Positions 1 through 9,100 of a stretch of 43,470 nt of DNA are shown here, piece by piece. The stretch is from Minisyncoccota bacterium (GTDB lineage: Bacteria; Patescibacteriota; Minisyncoccia; Phycocordibacterales; UBA1550). The notes beneath the pieces were generated by a model, which was not told the DNA's origin, made no database searches, and saw only the letters and a list, made by a program, of their open reading frames with translations. Position 1 is the stretch's first letter; every line of letters starts with the position of its first letter. The translations under genes were made by a program, and so were the position numbers. The stretch spans positions 1 to 43,470 of the forward strand of contig JAQTPS010000005.1 of assembly GCA_028712595.1 (NCBI GenBank), given 5' to 3'.

Positions 1-1040
1 CCCCAAATATCTTTACCGGCGCCGCCACCTCCTCCGCCGCCAGAACCAGCATTTCCTTTAAAAGCTATTGGAGAACTTCCTTCTGGGAACAATCGCCATA
101 AAATGGCACTTTGGAGATTTTGCATTGAGCCCCAGGCTGGTGAAAGTCCTGTTACGCTTCCTCCTCCCCCGCCACCGGCACCAACCCACCCTTCTGGGCT
201 ACCTGGGTCACTCGATTTTCCACCACGCCCAGCCGTTCCTGAAGCTCCCGGACCACCAACTCCAATTGAATTTGTTACTGAAAGACCACTTGTTCCCGCC
301 ACACCAGGAGCTCCTGTCGTATAACACCCATTCGGACATGTTGTGGAAGTAGTTCCCCCTGCTCCTCCACTAACACCTGCTATCCCCGCAGGCAAATAAC
401 CAGCTGGTTGCGCAGCGCCCCCCGAGTCGCCACTTGCTCCGTTCCTTGCGATTTTTCCTGAAAGAGTTAGTGTGCCTTTAACAAAGACGCGATAACCACC
501 AGGGTTAAGAGTGACCCCACTACTGATTGTTAGGTTTGTGAAAAAGGCATCACGCTGAAGCGTGTAGCTTGTAGCGCTGTCTTTTGTGAAGAGTCCCGAG
601 ACGGTTGCTTGTGTTCCGTCCAGAACGTAGGCGCCATCAACACCTGAACCATAATTACTTCCTCCACCACCGCCCCCTCCGCCACCAACCGCGTTCAAAC
701 AAACTCCTGTTCCTGTTCCTGTTGAGTTGCTACAAACATCGCCCGTAGCATAAAGACTTCCCGTTTGTGTTGAACTTGCGTTTGGTTTTAAATAAATATC
801 TGCAAGAACTGAATCTGCATTTGGATTTGCGAAAAATAGAGGATTGTTTGAATCAAGGAAGCTTGCGAACGACAAACTTCCGAGTTTTGTTTGGTCGGTA
901 CCACTCGTGTTTAATGGTGCTGAAACATTCCCCGTCGGTGCAGTTTGCGTCGGAGCTGTCCAGGCGTAGACATACGAGAGACCGAGGGTTAGAAATACGG
1001 CAAGGGTGATGATTTTGGTGGTCTGAAGAATATTTTTCAT
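1..1040 (-). CDS. Exported Gly-rich surface protein (3' end off window)
   Basis: The reading frame is open from the ATG at 1040 to the left edge, so about 346 residues are visible and the C-terminus is missing. It starts with a signal peptide (MKNILQTTKIITLAVFLTL... ending near SYVYA), then a Ser/Thr/Asn-rich stretch containing PTGNVSAPLN, a pattern I associate with exported Parcubacteria proteins. Two poly-Gly tracts of about nine residues bracket a Gly/Ala/Ser-rich middle, and a short CPNGC motif lies near residue 235. It is probably a cell-surface or secreted low-complexity adhesin-like protein. It lies directly downstream of the ribosomal operon but behind that operon's terminator, and has its own promoter candidates. 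The family was not identified; export is well supported, function is unknown. Confidence 0.75.
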   Translation of the reverse strand, partial: MKNILQTTKIITLAVFLTLGLSYVYAWTAPTQTAPTGNVSAPLNTSGTDQTKLGSLSFASFLDSNNPLFFANPNADSVLADIYLKPNASSTQTGSLYATGDVCSNSTGTGTGVCLNAVGGGGGGGGGSNYGSGVDGAYVLDGTQATVSGLFTKDSATSYTLQRDAFFTNLTISSGVTLNPGGYRVFVKGTLTLSGKIARNGASGDSGGAAQPAGYLPAGIAGVSGGAGGTTSTTCPNGCYTTGAPGVAGTSGLSVTNSIGVGGPGASGTAGRGGKSSDPGSPEGWVGAGGGGGGSVTGLSPAWGSMQNLQSAILWRLFPEGSSPIAFKGNAGSGGGGGGGAGKDIW

Positions 1041-1049
1041 GGTGTGGGT

Positions 1050-1055
1050 ATTATA
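1050..1055 (-). promoter_or_regulatory. Proximal -10 box of the surface-protein gene
   Basis: TATAAT lies 9 nt upstream of the ATG at 1040. If used it would give an almost leaderless mRNA. No convincing -35 is present, so it competes with the distal promoter at 1195-1223. Confidence 0.4.
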
Positions 1056-1194
1056 AAATGTGTGCTATTAAAGTTGATAATAAAACGACGAGAGAAGGGG
1101 GAAACACTATAAATATGTATTGTTTACAGCAAGCAACAGTACTCTGATAATAGGAAATTCGGGAGTTTGTAATATGTTTTTCATGTACAAACAC

Positions 1195-1223
1195 ATTATA
1201 CATAAGCACTGACTATTGGACAA
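1195..1223 (-). promoter_or_regulatory. Distal promoter of the surface-protein gene
   Basis: On the minus strand TTGTCC (1223-1218), a 17-bp spacer and TATAAT (1200-1195) form a sigma70-type promoter just after the ribosomal terminator. It would give a leader of about 148 nt. That leader holds a weak inverted repeat (GTTTGTA/TACAAAC) and no recognisable riboswitch. Confidence 0.5.
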
Positions 1224-1226
1224 ATT

Positions 1227-1267
1227 AAAAAACAACCCAGCGTTGAAGTGGCGTTGGGTTGTTTTTT
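1227..1267 (-). terminator. Terminator closing the rpsS-rplE operon
   Basis: A 16-bp inverted repeat with one mismatch (AACAACCCA / TGGGTTGTT core) carries A- and T-runs on both sides. It sits 19 bp after the rplE stop and can work in either direction. It shows the ribosomal operon ends at rplE. Confidence 0.85.
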
Positions 1268-1285
1268 AATTATAAGTTTTTAAAA

Positions 1286-1837
1286 CTATTTTTCTTCCTT
1301 GAAGGGTATTCCAATCACTTCAAAAAATCTGGTTGCTTCTTTCTTGTTCTTTGCTGTGGTTACTATCGTAACTGCCATTCCAAAAATATCTTTGATGTCT
1401 TCGTCCGATGTTTCAGGGAAAATGGTCTGCTCTTTTACACCGATTGTGAGATTGCCCATTTCGTCAACACTTTTTCGTTCATATCCTCTGAAGTCGCGAG
1501 TACGAGGAGTAGCAACATTCAAGAATTTATCGAGGAAACCGAGCATACGAACACCACGGAGGGTAACGGCAACGCCGATTTTGTCGCCTTCGCGAACTTT
1601 GAAGCCTGCGATAGCTTTCTTTGCGGCGCGCAAAGAAGGTCTCTGGCCCGTGATCTTTGCTAAACGTCCCATTACGAGCTCGTTCCTATTTTTGTCTTTT
1701 GATCTGCCGGTTGTAGCCGATACAACAACTTTTACAAGACGAGGAGTCGCAAGTTTATTCTTGTAGCCAAACTCTCCCTTCATCGCCTCATAAGCGCCTG
1801 CTTGTCTTTCTTTGATTGGTTTTATTGCTGATTTCAT
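1286..1837 (-). CDS. rplE: 50S ribosomal protein L5
   Basis: The product has 183 residues, the usual length of bacterial L5, which binds 5S rRNA in the central protuberance and contacts the P-site tRNA. Family-typical segments are visible: a PRLVKVVV strand near residue 32, the KAIAGFKVREGDKIGVAVTLRG block near residue 93, and the YERKSVDEMGN / GVKEQTIFPE stretch near 137. It is the last gene of the rpsS operon. Normally rpsN, rpsH, rplF, rplR and rpsE follow, but here a terminator comes 19 bp later. The start has no Shine-Dalgarno; the leader is AT-rich and contains the rplX stop 18 bp upstream. Confidence 0.97.
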   Translation of the reverse strand: MKSAIKPIKERQAGAYEAMKGEFGYKNKLATPRLVKVVVSATTGRSKDKNRNELVMGRLAKITGQRPSLRAAKKAIAGFKVREGDKIGVAVTLRGVRMLGFLDKFLNVATPRTRDFRGYERKSVDEMGNLTIGVKEQTIFPETSDEDIKDIFGMAVTIVTTAKNKKEATRFFEVIGIPFKEEK

Positions 1838-1855
1838 AATATTGGAATTTAGAGA

Positions 1856-2164
1856 CTATTTGAACTCACTGCTACTCTTTTTGGAGACACGAATATTCTT
1901 GCCACCAATATTTTTGATGCTTACTCGTGTTCGACCACCTGTCTTTGGGTCTACCAGCATAACATTTGATGCATGGATTGGTTGTGGGCGACTTATAATT
2001 TCACCTGGCTTCCCTTTTGTGCGGGATTTTTGATGAATCTTTGAAATATTGATGCCTTCCACAACAACACGGTTCAAATCTGGGTGCGCAGACAAAATGA
2101 CTCCTTTCTTTCCCTTGTCTTTTCCGGCGATAACTATCACCTTGTCTCCTTTTTTGAGTTTCAT
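1856..2164 (-). CDS. rplX: 50S ribosomal protein L24
   Basis: The product has 102 residues. The KOW motif is clear at the N-terminus (MKLKKGDKVIVIAGKDKGKKG), followed by the GINISKIHQK and GKPGEI blocks of bacterial L24, an assembly-initiator protein on 23S rRNA. The frame is open further upstream to 2212, but the ATG at 2164 is preferred because it begins the family core and the longer form would overlap rplN. The start is preceded by ACTACT directly before ATG, a leader pattern shared with rplP, rplN, rplD and rplW, and no Shine-Dalgarno is present. Confidence 0.96.
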   Translation of the reverse strand: MKLKKGDKVIVIAGKDKGKKGVILSAHPDLNRVVVEGINISKIHQKSRTKGKPGEIISRPQPIHASNVMLVDPKTGGRTRVSIKNIGGKNIRVSKKSSSEFK

Positions 2165-2184
2165 AGTAGTATTTTTTAAATAGA

Positions 2185-2556
2185 TTACACGACCTCTGGC
2201 GCGATAGAACATACAGCCTGATATCCGCGTTCTGCTATCTCGCGAGGAACTGGTCCGAACACACGACCTGCTTTCGGTTCTTGTTTGTCTTTGTCAACAA
2301 TCACAACAGCGTTGTCATCAAAACGAATGTATGAACCGTCTTTTCGGCGGAATGCGTTACGAGTACGAACAACAATAGCGGTTAATACATCCTTTTTCTT
2401 TACTGTCTTTCTTGCTTCCGCAACTTGCACCGAAAGTACAACAAGGTCGCCAATTCCTGCATAGCGCTTTTTTGCGCTTCCAAGCACTTTGAAAATACGC
2501 CCGATTTTTCCTCCGGAGTTATCTGTGATTTTAACGATTGATCTTGGTTGTATCAT
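2185..2556 (-). CDS. rplN: 50S ribosomal protein L14
   Basis: The product has 123 residues, matching bacterial L14, which binds 23S rRNA at the subunit interface. MIQPRSIVKITDNSGGK is the classic N-terminus, and VVRTRNAFRRKDGSYIRFDDNA and GRVFGPVPREI are the conserved middle and C-terminal blocks. It lies 20 bp upstream of the chosen rplX start, with S17 10 bp upstream. The start codon is preceded by ACTACC with no Shine-Dalgarno. Confidence 0.98.
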   Translation of the reverse strand: MIQPRSIVKITDNSGGKIGRIFKVLGSAKKRYAGIGDLVVLSVQVAEARKTVKKKDVLTAIVVRTRNAFRRKDGSYIRFDDNAVVIVDKDKQEPKAGRVFGPVPREIAERGYQAVCSIAPEVV

Positions 2557-2566
2557 GGTAGTTTTT

Positions 2567-2821
2567 TTATTTACCCTTCTTGCCTAAAACTTTGAAGTGC
2601 TTATCTTTTGAAATTGGACGACATTCAACGATGATGACCTCATCTCCAATTTTGTAAGTTCCCTCTTCGTCGTGCGCTTTGTACTTCTTAGAGACATTCT
2701 GGTACTTGCCATACTTTGGATGTTTTACAAATTGGTTGACGCGGACAGTAACTGTCTTTGTCATCTTGTCTGAAGTGACAACTCCTTCCAATTTTCTTGC
2801 TGTTGTTTTTTTAGTTTCCAT
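2567..2821 (-). CDS. rpsQ: 30S ribosomal protein S17
   Basis: The product has 84 residues, normal for bacterial S17, an early-binding 16S rRNA protein with an OB fold. The strand [30 protein letters not shown] and the [20 protein letters not shown] signature near the C-terminus identify it. It lies between rpmC (5-bp gap) and rplN (10-bp gap) in standard order. The leader is AT-rich with no Shine-Dalgarno. Confidence 0.97.
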   Translation of the reverse strand: METKKTTARKLEGVVTSDKMTKTVTVRVNQFVKHPKYGKYQNVSKKYKAHDEEGTYKIGDEVIIVECRPISKDKHFKVLGKKGK

Positions 2822-2826
2822 AATAT

Positions 2827-3018
2827 TTATACAGTTTTGCTTTTATTCGCATTAAGTTCGGTCATGATGCGAGCAACATCACGGCGAGCAAGACGAGGAG
2901 CCTTAACATTTTTCTTTGCGCTTCCTGCGAGATCAAAACGAAAAGCGCGAAGCTCCTCTTTTTTCTCATCAAAAGCTTTCATCAATTCCTCTTTACTTTT
3001 TTTCTTAAAATCTGTCAT
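2827..3018 (-). CDS. rpmC: 50S ribosomal protein L29
   Basis: The product has 63 residues forming two predicted helices, as in L29, which sits near the peptide exit tunnel. The [25 protein letters not shown] helix and the [12 protein letters not shown] helix match the family. It lies between rplP and rpsQ in canonical order, with gaps of 9 and 5 bp. No Shine-Dalgarno is seen. Confidence 0.95.
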   Translation of the reverse strand: MTDFKKKSKEELMKAFDEKKEELRAFRFDLAGSAKKNVKAPRLARRDVARIMTELNANKSKTV

Positions 3019-3027
3019 ATAAAAGTT

Positions 3028-3459
3028 TTATTCTTTCGGAGCGCGACGAACAACTTTCGTCTTGACGGGAAGTTTTGCCCCGGCCTTCATTAGGGCCTTT
3101 ACTGCCGTTCCCTCGTCTACACCGTCAACTTCAAAAAGCACACGACCTGGGCGAACTTCAAACACGTAACCCTGCAAATCACCCTTTCCTTTCCCCATTC
3201 CCATTTGAGCTGGCTTTGATGTGTAAGGACGATCAGGGAAAATGCGAGTCCACATTTTTCCGGTTTTTCCAATGGTGCGAGAAGTAGCCTTACGAGCTGA
3301 TTCAATCTGGTTTGACCTGACGCGAGCCGGTGACATCGCCTTCAAGCCGAAAGAACCGAAGGCAAGAGAAATCCCGCGTGTTTCAGGAGCCCACTGAACC
3401 TTTTCGTTCTTGCGGCCACTTTGCCATTTTCGATATTTTACTTTCTTTGGGAATAACAT
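3028..3459 (-). CDS. rplP: 50S ribosomal protein L16
   Basis: The product has 143 residues, close to the usual 135-145. L16 organises the A-site region of 23S rRNA. MLFPKKVKYRKWQSGR is the conserved start, and FPDRPYTSKPAQMGMGKGKGD is the conserved loop region. The bacterial AMSPARVRSNQIESARKA block is also present. It lies 25 bp after rpsC. The start is preceded by ACTACT with no Shine-Dalgarno. Confidence 0.97.
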   Translation of the reverse strand: MLFPKKVKYRKWQSGRKNEKVQWAPETRGISLAFGSFGLKAMSPARVRSNQIESARKATSRTIGKTGKMWTRIFPDRPYTSKPAQMGMGKGKGDLQGYVFEVRPGRVLFEVDGVDEGTAVKALMKAGAKLPVKTKVVRRAPKE

Positions 3460-3484
3460 AGTAGTGTATTAAAAAATTGACAGG

Positions 3485-4180
3485 TTATGCATTTACGCCT
3501 TGAGAAGCCAACGACTTCTTTTTGCTTTCGGCAAAAATCTGACCTTTGTAAATCCATACCTTTACGCCGATGGCGCCATACGGCATATGCGCGGTCTTTT
3601 TTGCATAATCAATATCTGCGCGGAACGTCTGAAGAGGAATTCCTCCTTTGCGAATCTGTTCATAGCGCGCCATATCGGCACCGTCAAGACGACCGGAGAT
3701 AGCAATGCGCGCGCCTTTTACATCGCGGTTTGCCATTACTTTTTCAATGGTCTGTTTGAGGATTTTGCGGAACGGCAAACGTTTTTCAAGAGCCTCAACG
3801 ACCATCTCACCAACAATGTCGGCATTTGATTCCGGAGAACGAACTTCTTCGATATCAAGTTTGAAATCTTTTGGAATGTCAAGCTTGAGGCGCATTGCTT
3901 CTTTCAAAATATCGCTCTTCAGTTTTACAGAACCCTCGCCTGAGCGACCGATAACCATACCCGGACGAGCAGTCTTTACTACGATACGGAATGTCTTTGC
4001 ATTTCTTTCAATGTCAACGCCTGCAATATAATTGCCAATTAGGCGCTTCTCCAAAAACTTTCGGATCAAAACATCGCCTTTGAGAAATTTCTTGTAGTCC
4101 CCTTTTACTCCAAACCAGCGTGACTTCCAGTCGCGAATGATTCCAAGTCTATGTGAATATGGGTGTACAATGTGTGTCAT
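3485..4180 (-). CDS. rpsC: 30S ribosomal protein S3
   Basis: The product has 231 residues, normal for S3, which forms part of the mRNA entry site. Visible features are the N-terminal HPYSHRLGIIRDW block, the KH type-2 RNA-binding region with ARPGMVIGRSGEG near residue 75, and the C-terminal GARIAISGRLDGADMAR and GVKVWIYKG motifs. It lies 1 bp downstream of the rplV stop, suggesting translational coupling. No Shine-Dalgarno is present. Confidence 0.97.
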   Translation of the reverse strand: MTHIVHPYSHRLGIIRDWKSRWFGVKGDYKKFLKGDVLIRKFLEKRLIGNYIAGVDIERNAKTFRIVVKTARPGMVIGRSGEGSVKLKSDILKEAMRLKLDIPKDFKLDIEEVRSPESNADIVGEMVVEALEKRLPFRKILKQTIEKVMANRDVKGARIAISGRLDGADMARYEQIRKGGIPLQTFRADIDYAKKTAHMPYGAIGVKVWIYKGQIFAESKKKSLASQGVNA

Positions 4181-4181
4181 A

Positions 4182-4631
4182 TTATTTGGTTTTTGGAGCT
4201 ACCTCCTTTTTGGTTTCTTTTTTTGCTGTCTTCTTTGCAACTACCTTTACGGCCTTATCTGCCTTAGTTTTTTTGTCAGAAACTACTGCTGACTTAGGAG
4301 CTTCCGAACGCGGAATGAGCTCTATCATAACATGGCTCGTGTGCTTGTGTATCGGAGATGCTGAACCGTGAGACTTCGGGATAAAACGCTTGAGAATCAT
4401 CCCCTGGTCAACGCGAACTTCTTTTACAAAAAGTTCCTCAATTCCAATGTGGTCATTCTCTTTTGCGTTTGCAATAGCAGAAAGCAAAAGTTTTTTCATA
4501 GCTTCGGAAGCACGTTTTGGAAGTACCGAAAGCTCCACCAAGGCCCGCTCTGCGGTCTTCCCTTTCATTAGGTTCGCGACAAGACGAACTTTGCGTGGTG
4601 CTTGTCGATAGCTTTTAAGATAGGCCTTCAT
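4182..4631 (-). CDS. rplV: 50S ribosomal protein L22 with Lys/Ala-rich tail
   Basis: The product has 149 residues against roughly 110 for a minimal L22. The core covers about residues 1-112 with the family blocks SYRQAPRKVRLVANLMKGK and the tunnel-lining hairpin ending in SHVMIELIPR. Residues 113-149 are a low-complexity Lys/Ala/Val tail of the kind also seen here on S19, L4 and L23. L22 lines the peptide exit tunnel. It lies 11 bp after rpsS. Confidence 0.96.
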   Translation of the reverse strand: MKAYLKSYRQAPRKVRLVANLMKGKTAERALVELSVLPKRASEAMKKLLLSAIANAKENDHIGIEELFVKEVRVDQGMILKRFIPKSHGSASPIHKHTSHVMIELIPRSEAPKSAVVSDKKTKADKAVKVVAKKTAKKETKKEVAPKTK

Positions 4632-4642
4632 AGTTTTTAAAT

Positions 4643-4999
4643 TTATTTTTTAGGAGCGGCGGAAGCGGGAGCAATTTCTGCTTTTGCTGCAGCTGCTGCG
4701 GCAATTTCGCTTTCTTTCTTCTTCATTTCAAGCTCCTTCTGCATTCTACCTCCGTGACGTAGGAATTTCTTTGTAGGAGAAAACTCTCCGAGTCGATGAC
4801 CCACCATATCTTCGGTCACGCGGACTTCGAGGTGGGTCTTGCCATTGTACACGCCGAAAAGGAACCCTACCATTTCTGGAGAAATCTGGCTGTCCCTTGA
4901 CCATGTTTTTATCATGGGTTCAGTTTGTGTATTTTTACCGGAAATCTTCTTAAGAAGTTTCGGGTCAATAAACGGTCCTTTTTTGAGTGATCGTGTCAT
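4643..4999 (-). CDS. rpsS: 30S ribosomal protein S19 with Ala-rich tail
   Basis: The product has 118 residues, about 25 longer than usual because of a C-terminal Glu/Lys/Ala tail with a run of alanines. The core begins [18 protein letters not shown] and contains the [13 protein letters not shown] block near residue 80. The ATG at 4999 is chosen over an upstream in-frame ATG at 5020 because it begins the family core. S19 binds 16S rRNA in the head with S13. In the standard S10 operon rpsS follows rplB directly. Here it opens a separate operon with its own promoter at 5042-5069. Confidence 0.96.
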   Translation of the reverse strand: MTRSLKKGPFIDPKLLKKISGKNTQTEPMIKTWSRDSQISPEMVGFLFGVYNGKTHLEVRVTEDMVGHRLGEFSPTKKFLRHGGRMQKELEMKKKESEIAAAAAAKAEIAPASAAPKK

Positions 5000-5041
5000 A
5001 GGTATATTTAAACAAAACAAGCTCGGATGAGCTCGTTCTGC

Positions 5042-5069
5042 ATCTTATCAAACTAGAGAATAATGTCAA
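5042..5069 (-). promoter_or_regulatory. Promoter of the rpsS-rplE operon
   Basis: On the minus strand TTGACA (5069-5064), a 16-bp spacer and TAAGAT (5047-5042) preceded by TGA form a near-consensus promoter. Transcription should start near 5035, giving a leader of about 35 nt. That leader has a small hairpin (GAGCTC/GAGCTT, loop ATCC). The layout matches the tuf promoter exactly. Confidence 0.85.
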
Positions 5070-5120
5070 ACTTTGGCTTATTTCCTGTTCGTTTTTTGCG
5101 GTTAGATCACAAACAGGCCA

Positions 5121-6068
5121 TTAGAACTGTATGACACTACTCTTGCAATCTTTAGGGCATGAGAGGTTAGTTTCACCGCCAGCTCTATTGCAGACGCCGT
5201 CACCACAAGTGGTTCCCGTAGTAGCAGGGGTGCAGGTTTGAGTAGCAATTGTACAGGATCTTATAGCAGTTCCTCCCAATGCGCATTGTCCAACTTGGAC
5301 TCCGGCAACGTTTGTTTGAGTTGCTGGAGGTGCAACACACTGACTAATCGCCTGACAAACTCCCCATCCATCCGCTGGCACATCAAGTGGGTTGCAAGGA
5401 GGTACGAAAATTACAGGGCCCAAATCAACTCCGGCGAGGCGTGGATTAAAATCAATCCAACCTATAACATCAGATGCCCATGCATATCTCGAGAATCTAT
5501 TTGCGGAAACTTTTACGCCTTTGTTTGCCCAGACCCCTACGCTGTCATCGGAGAGTTTTATCCATCCATCCCAACCGCCAGCTGCGGCGCCTGCTCCAGA
5601 ACCAGAGCATGAGGAAACCGGCGTTCCAGGAGTAACTTCGCAACCAACAAGGGCGCGCATCCAGCCAGTAACTTTTCCTGTTGACCAATCTACTTTGGCA
5701 ATAGCTCCACTTCCTCCGTTAAACGGTGCTGAAGGAGGATTTCCTGTGGCAGTGCGATCGAAACTAATCCAACCAAGGTGTTCGCTCCAAACATTTCCAG
5801 ACATATCGCCCATTCCTCCGGTTGCTTTGTTGGAAGTATCGACATTCGCGCCATACGAAGTAGCAGAACCATCACTAGTACTATTCCAGCTCATCCATCC
5901 AATATTTTCGCTCCACGTCCATCCCGAAATATTGTAAGGCGATGTGGTTGTAGTTGGGGTGCTTGGGGTAGCCGGTCCTGCGGGAGTACCAGCAGCAAAA
6001 GTCTTGAGTGAAATGGCACCAACAGAGAAAATCGCTACAACCGCAAGAACCGATATTGTTCTTTTCAT
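5121..6068 (-). CDS. Exported GW-repeat protein with Cys-rich C-terminus
   Basis: The product has 315 residues from the ATG at 6068. The N-terminus MKRTISVLAVVAIFSVGAIS...TFA is a signal peptide, followed by a Pro/Thr linker. Three to four degenerate repeats follow with the pattern W-(S/A)-x-x-(I/L)-G-W-(I/M)-x-(F/W), for example TWSENIGWMSW, VWSEHLGWISF and WASDVIGWIDF, plus GGWDGWIKL. I associate this repeat with exported Parcubacteria proteins. The C-terminus is Cys-rich and ends in CGDGVCNRAGGETNLSCPKDC-like spacing, reminiscent of short Ca-binding or dockerin-like loops. In-frame ATGs at 6092 and 6128 exist, but the TATAAT at 6096-6101 makes 6068 the likeliest start. It lies between the giant surface gene and rpsS. 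Function is unknown; cell-surface location is likely. Confidence 0.7.
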   Translation of the reverse strand: MKRTISVLAVVAIFSVGAISLKTFAAGTPAGPATPSTPTTTTSPYNISGWTWSENIGWMSWNSTSDGSATSYGANVDTSNKATGGMGDMSGNVWSEHLGWISFDRTATGNPPSAPFNGGSGAIAKVDWSTGKVTGWMRALVGCEVTPGTPVSSCSGSGAGAAAGGWDGWIKLSDDSVGVWANKGVKVSANRFSRYAWASDVIGWIDFNPRLAGVDLGPVIFVPPCNPLDVPADGWGVCQAISQCVAPPATQTNVAGVQVGQCALGGTAIRSCTIATQTCTPATTGTTCGDGVCNRAGGETNLSCPKDCKSSVIQF

Positions 6069-6095
6069 AATTTTGTTTGTTAAAAATTTCATATG

Positions 6096-6122
6096 ATTAT
6101 ATTGTAACTTATTTCTATACAA
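6096..6122 (-). promoter_or_regulatory. Promoter of the GW-repeat protein gene
   Basis: TTGTAT (6122-6117), a 15-bp spacer and TATAAT (6101-6096) on the minus strand lie upstream of the ATG at 6068. The spacer is short, but the -10 is perfect. Confidence 0.55.
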
Positions 6123-6167
6123 GTGCATAGTGAATAATTGGACGAATTGTGCCTTTGCTAATCTGGG

Positions 6168-9100
6168 CTAGAACGTTGAATAGTTTCCGTTCGCGCCCCT
6201 TGTGAAAATTCGGTAATAATATGCCTGACCATTTACCAATCCCCTGTCGATACAGGAGGTTGCAGGAGAGTTAACCACGCACGCTACGGTACTCAACCCC
6301 AAAGCATACCCGGTTCCGTATGTCGTACCGTCGACAGGAATCTCTGTAGGGGCAACTAGGGCGCGTCTTAGAACCAAGATGCTCCGCAGGTTAGGGCTAG
6401 AAGGGTTTACCCATCTCAAGAAAACTTGTTTATTGCCTGCTTGTGCCACAGCTCCAGAAACTTCTTGAAGCGATCCCGATGAACCAACAGTGAATGAAAC
6501 TGTGTTTGATGCGTATGCGCTGAAGCCAGAAGATGATAGTTGAATATTTCCTGTTATTGCGCCTTGAGGAACCTGAACGCAGATTTCTTTGTAGGTCCAC
6601 GCCGTGCCTGTTCCATTGCAATTACCTGCGCCTCCAGTCAAACTTTCAAAATCATTTTCAGTGGCTTGAGTAGTTGCAAACACAACTTTGTTGCTTGCTG
6701 TTGACCTGCTACCAGAAGCCGGGCACGTCCCATCTTGGCAGAAATGATTTCCGTTAATCTGAATCGTATCGCCAGTGCTTCCGGTCGAAGGCGAAATAGA
6801 TGTTATGCGCGGAAGAATACGGAGCGGAATAGAGTATGTATGTGTCAGAGAATTTCCTCCTGCCCCTTGGGTCATAACAACGGAGCCAGTGTAAACGTTG
6901 TCCGGAATAGCTACTGGAACTTGAACGGTGATTGCGGTGTTGCTCCACGAAACTACCGTAGCATTGTAGCCGAGAAGCTCTACCCCGCCACTCCCTTGTG
7001 CGGTACCAAAACGTGTACCATTTAATGTCAGGACGCCATCAGTGTCAGAAGCAGAGTATTCACGCGCTGTGTCCGCAAAAAGACTTGCGGCTGTTGTAGA
7101 AGTTATTTGCGGGAAAACATAGAAGTTGAGACCTGAAGTAGTTTGACTTCCTGCTGTTACCGTAAGGGCGTTACTTCCACCAAAGTTTGTTCCCCAATCA
7201 GTGTCTGAATCCCCAACAAGAGAAGTGTCCGTTGTAAATCTAATGGAGGTTGCGCTCCAAAAGACTACGTTTGAACTCGAGATTTGTTTTGTTCCAACTT
7301 TTATGTTATTCGCAGAAGTAGAACGATTACCTGCGCCGGGGTCAGTGCCAAAGTTTGTACCTGTGATTGTAATCGTTTGGAAAGATTCTGGCCCACCGAT
7401 TCGTACTCCGCAGGTCGTGCAAGATGCGGAATAATCCAACGCCCCGTCGGTTAAGTTGGAGTAAGAAGTAATTGCTGGTGGCGGACCGATGAAAGTCCAC
7501 CCACTTCCAGCAGTGGCTACGCCTTGATTGTCTATACTATGCTGACCAGCAGTCCAAGTTGAAGCTGGGGTTGCAATAGAGTGCTGAATATTTACATAAT
7601 CAACATTTATTGTTCCTCCGCCTGATTTTGTAAGAGTATGTGTTCCAGTTGTGTCACTATTTAATGTGATGAGATTACCAGCTGTTCCAGAAACTGTAAA
7701 AGTGGCAACCGTCTGTGTTGTTCCGCTTTTGAAGATTATGGAGTGTGCAGAAGTTCCGGTGTCTTTGAAATCGTTAAAGGTATTTGAACCGTAGATAGCA
7801 ATATTCCCAGTACTTGCTCCTCTTGAAAACCACACATTATTGTATGTGCCAGTTGATCCGTAGAAATTTAGACCTGTATTTGTTGTGTCTGTAAATTTAA
7901 TCGTTGAACCATTTGCCACAAACGTACAGACGGAGCTGTGGGACCAAGCTGTTCCAGCCCCCGTTAAGGTGATTAAACTATTGGTGCCAGCATTTACGGT
8001 TCCCGAGACGCTACCAATGAATGCTCCCGTTAATGTTAGGTCGCCAACGATATTTAATATTCCACCAAAGTTATACGGGTATAATCCATAAAGCGTTTTG
8101 CCATTGCTTGTAAGAGTGGACGTGCCACGCCCCCAAAAAGCATTGGCATTAGAACCCGAACTGTATGTTCCAACTCCTGTTAAGTTTATCGAACCAACGC
8201 TATAAAGTAGTCCGCCAACGGCAGATGACACCGTTACGGCTGGAGCGTTTAGCACATTGGAAAAATCAACACTAGGAACTCTGGGAATATCCATTGTTAT
8301 TGTTTTTCCCGTCGACGTAATCGAGTTTGAATCAAAAATAACTGTGTCCTGTAGTAACGGAACTGATGCTCCGCTTGATCCACCGGAGGTAGCTGACCAA
8401 GAGGATGTAGACGACCAGTTTCCTCCTGATGCAGCCACCCAATATCTAGTTACTGGGGTTGTAAATGTTATTCCGGTATTTCCAAGAGCATTTCCTATGG
8501 ATGTTCCAGACCATGTGGCAGCGCCCGCACCGGTGATGTCTTGGAAATCAACATTGGACAAGGATACTGCATTTGCAGTAATTGTTCTGGCTGTACCAAT
8601 AGTAGAAGAATAAATGAGCATACGATTCGTGATGGAATTGCCAGAAATAGTAAGGGTGCCATTAACACCAAGGGCGTCATACAAGTAGAGTCCTGAATAA
8701 GCGACAGCTGGTCCAACAATATTTAGGTTGTAGAACGAGCTTGTGCCATTGAAACCCTGGATGCGAGATGAACCGCTTATGGTAAATGTTTTTCCGTTTG
8801 GGTTGAATGTACCGGCAGTTCTTGATATTCCATTTGAGCCAACAGTGCTAGTGAAATCATCCCCAAGCTGAAATGTTCCTCCAGCGCCGGCTATTGTAAA
8901 TATGCTTGGGATTGAAACCCCGGCGGTTGTAATCAATTTTGTGCCAGAAGTAGCCTTAAAATTTAGATACCACGTAAACGTCCAGTTCATTCCAGAAACA
9001 AGCGTCAAATTCCCGTAAATGTTAAGAGCGTTGGGGCTTCCTCCCGCCAATGTTGGCTTTCCGCTACTTGGATTTGCCCATGCCATATCAGCGCAGTTCG

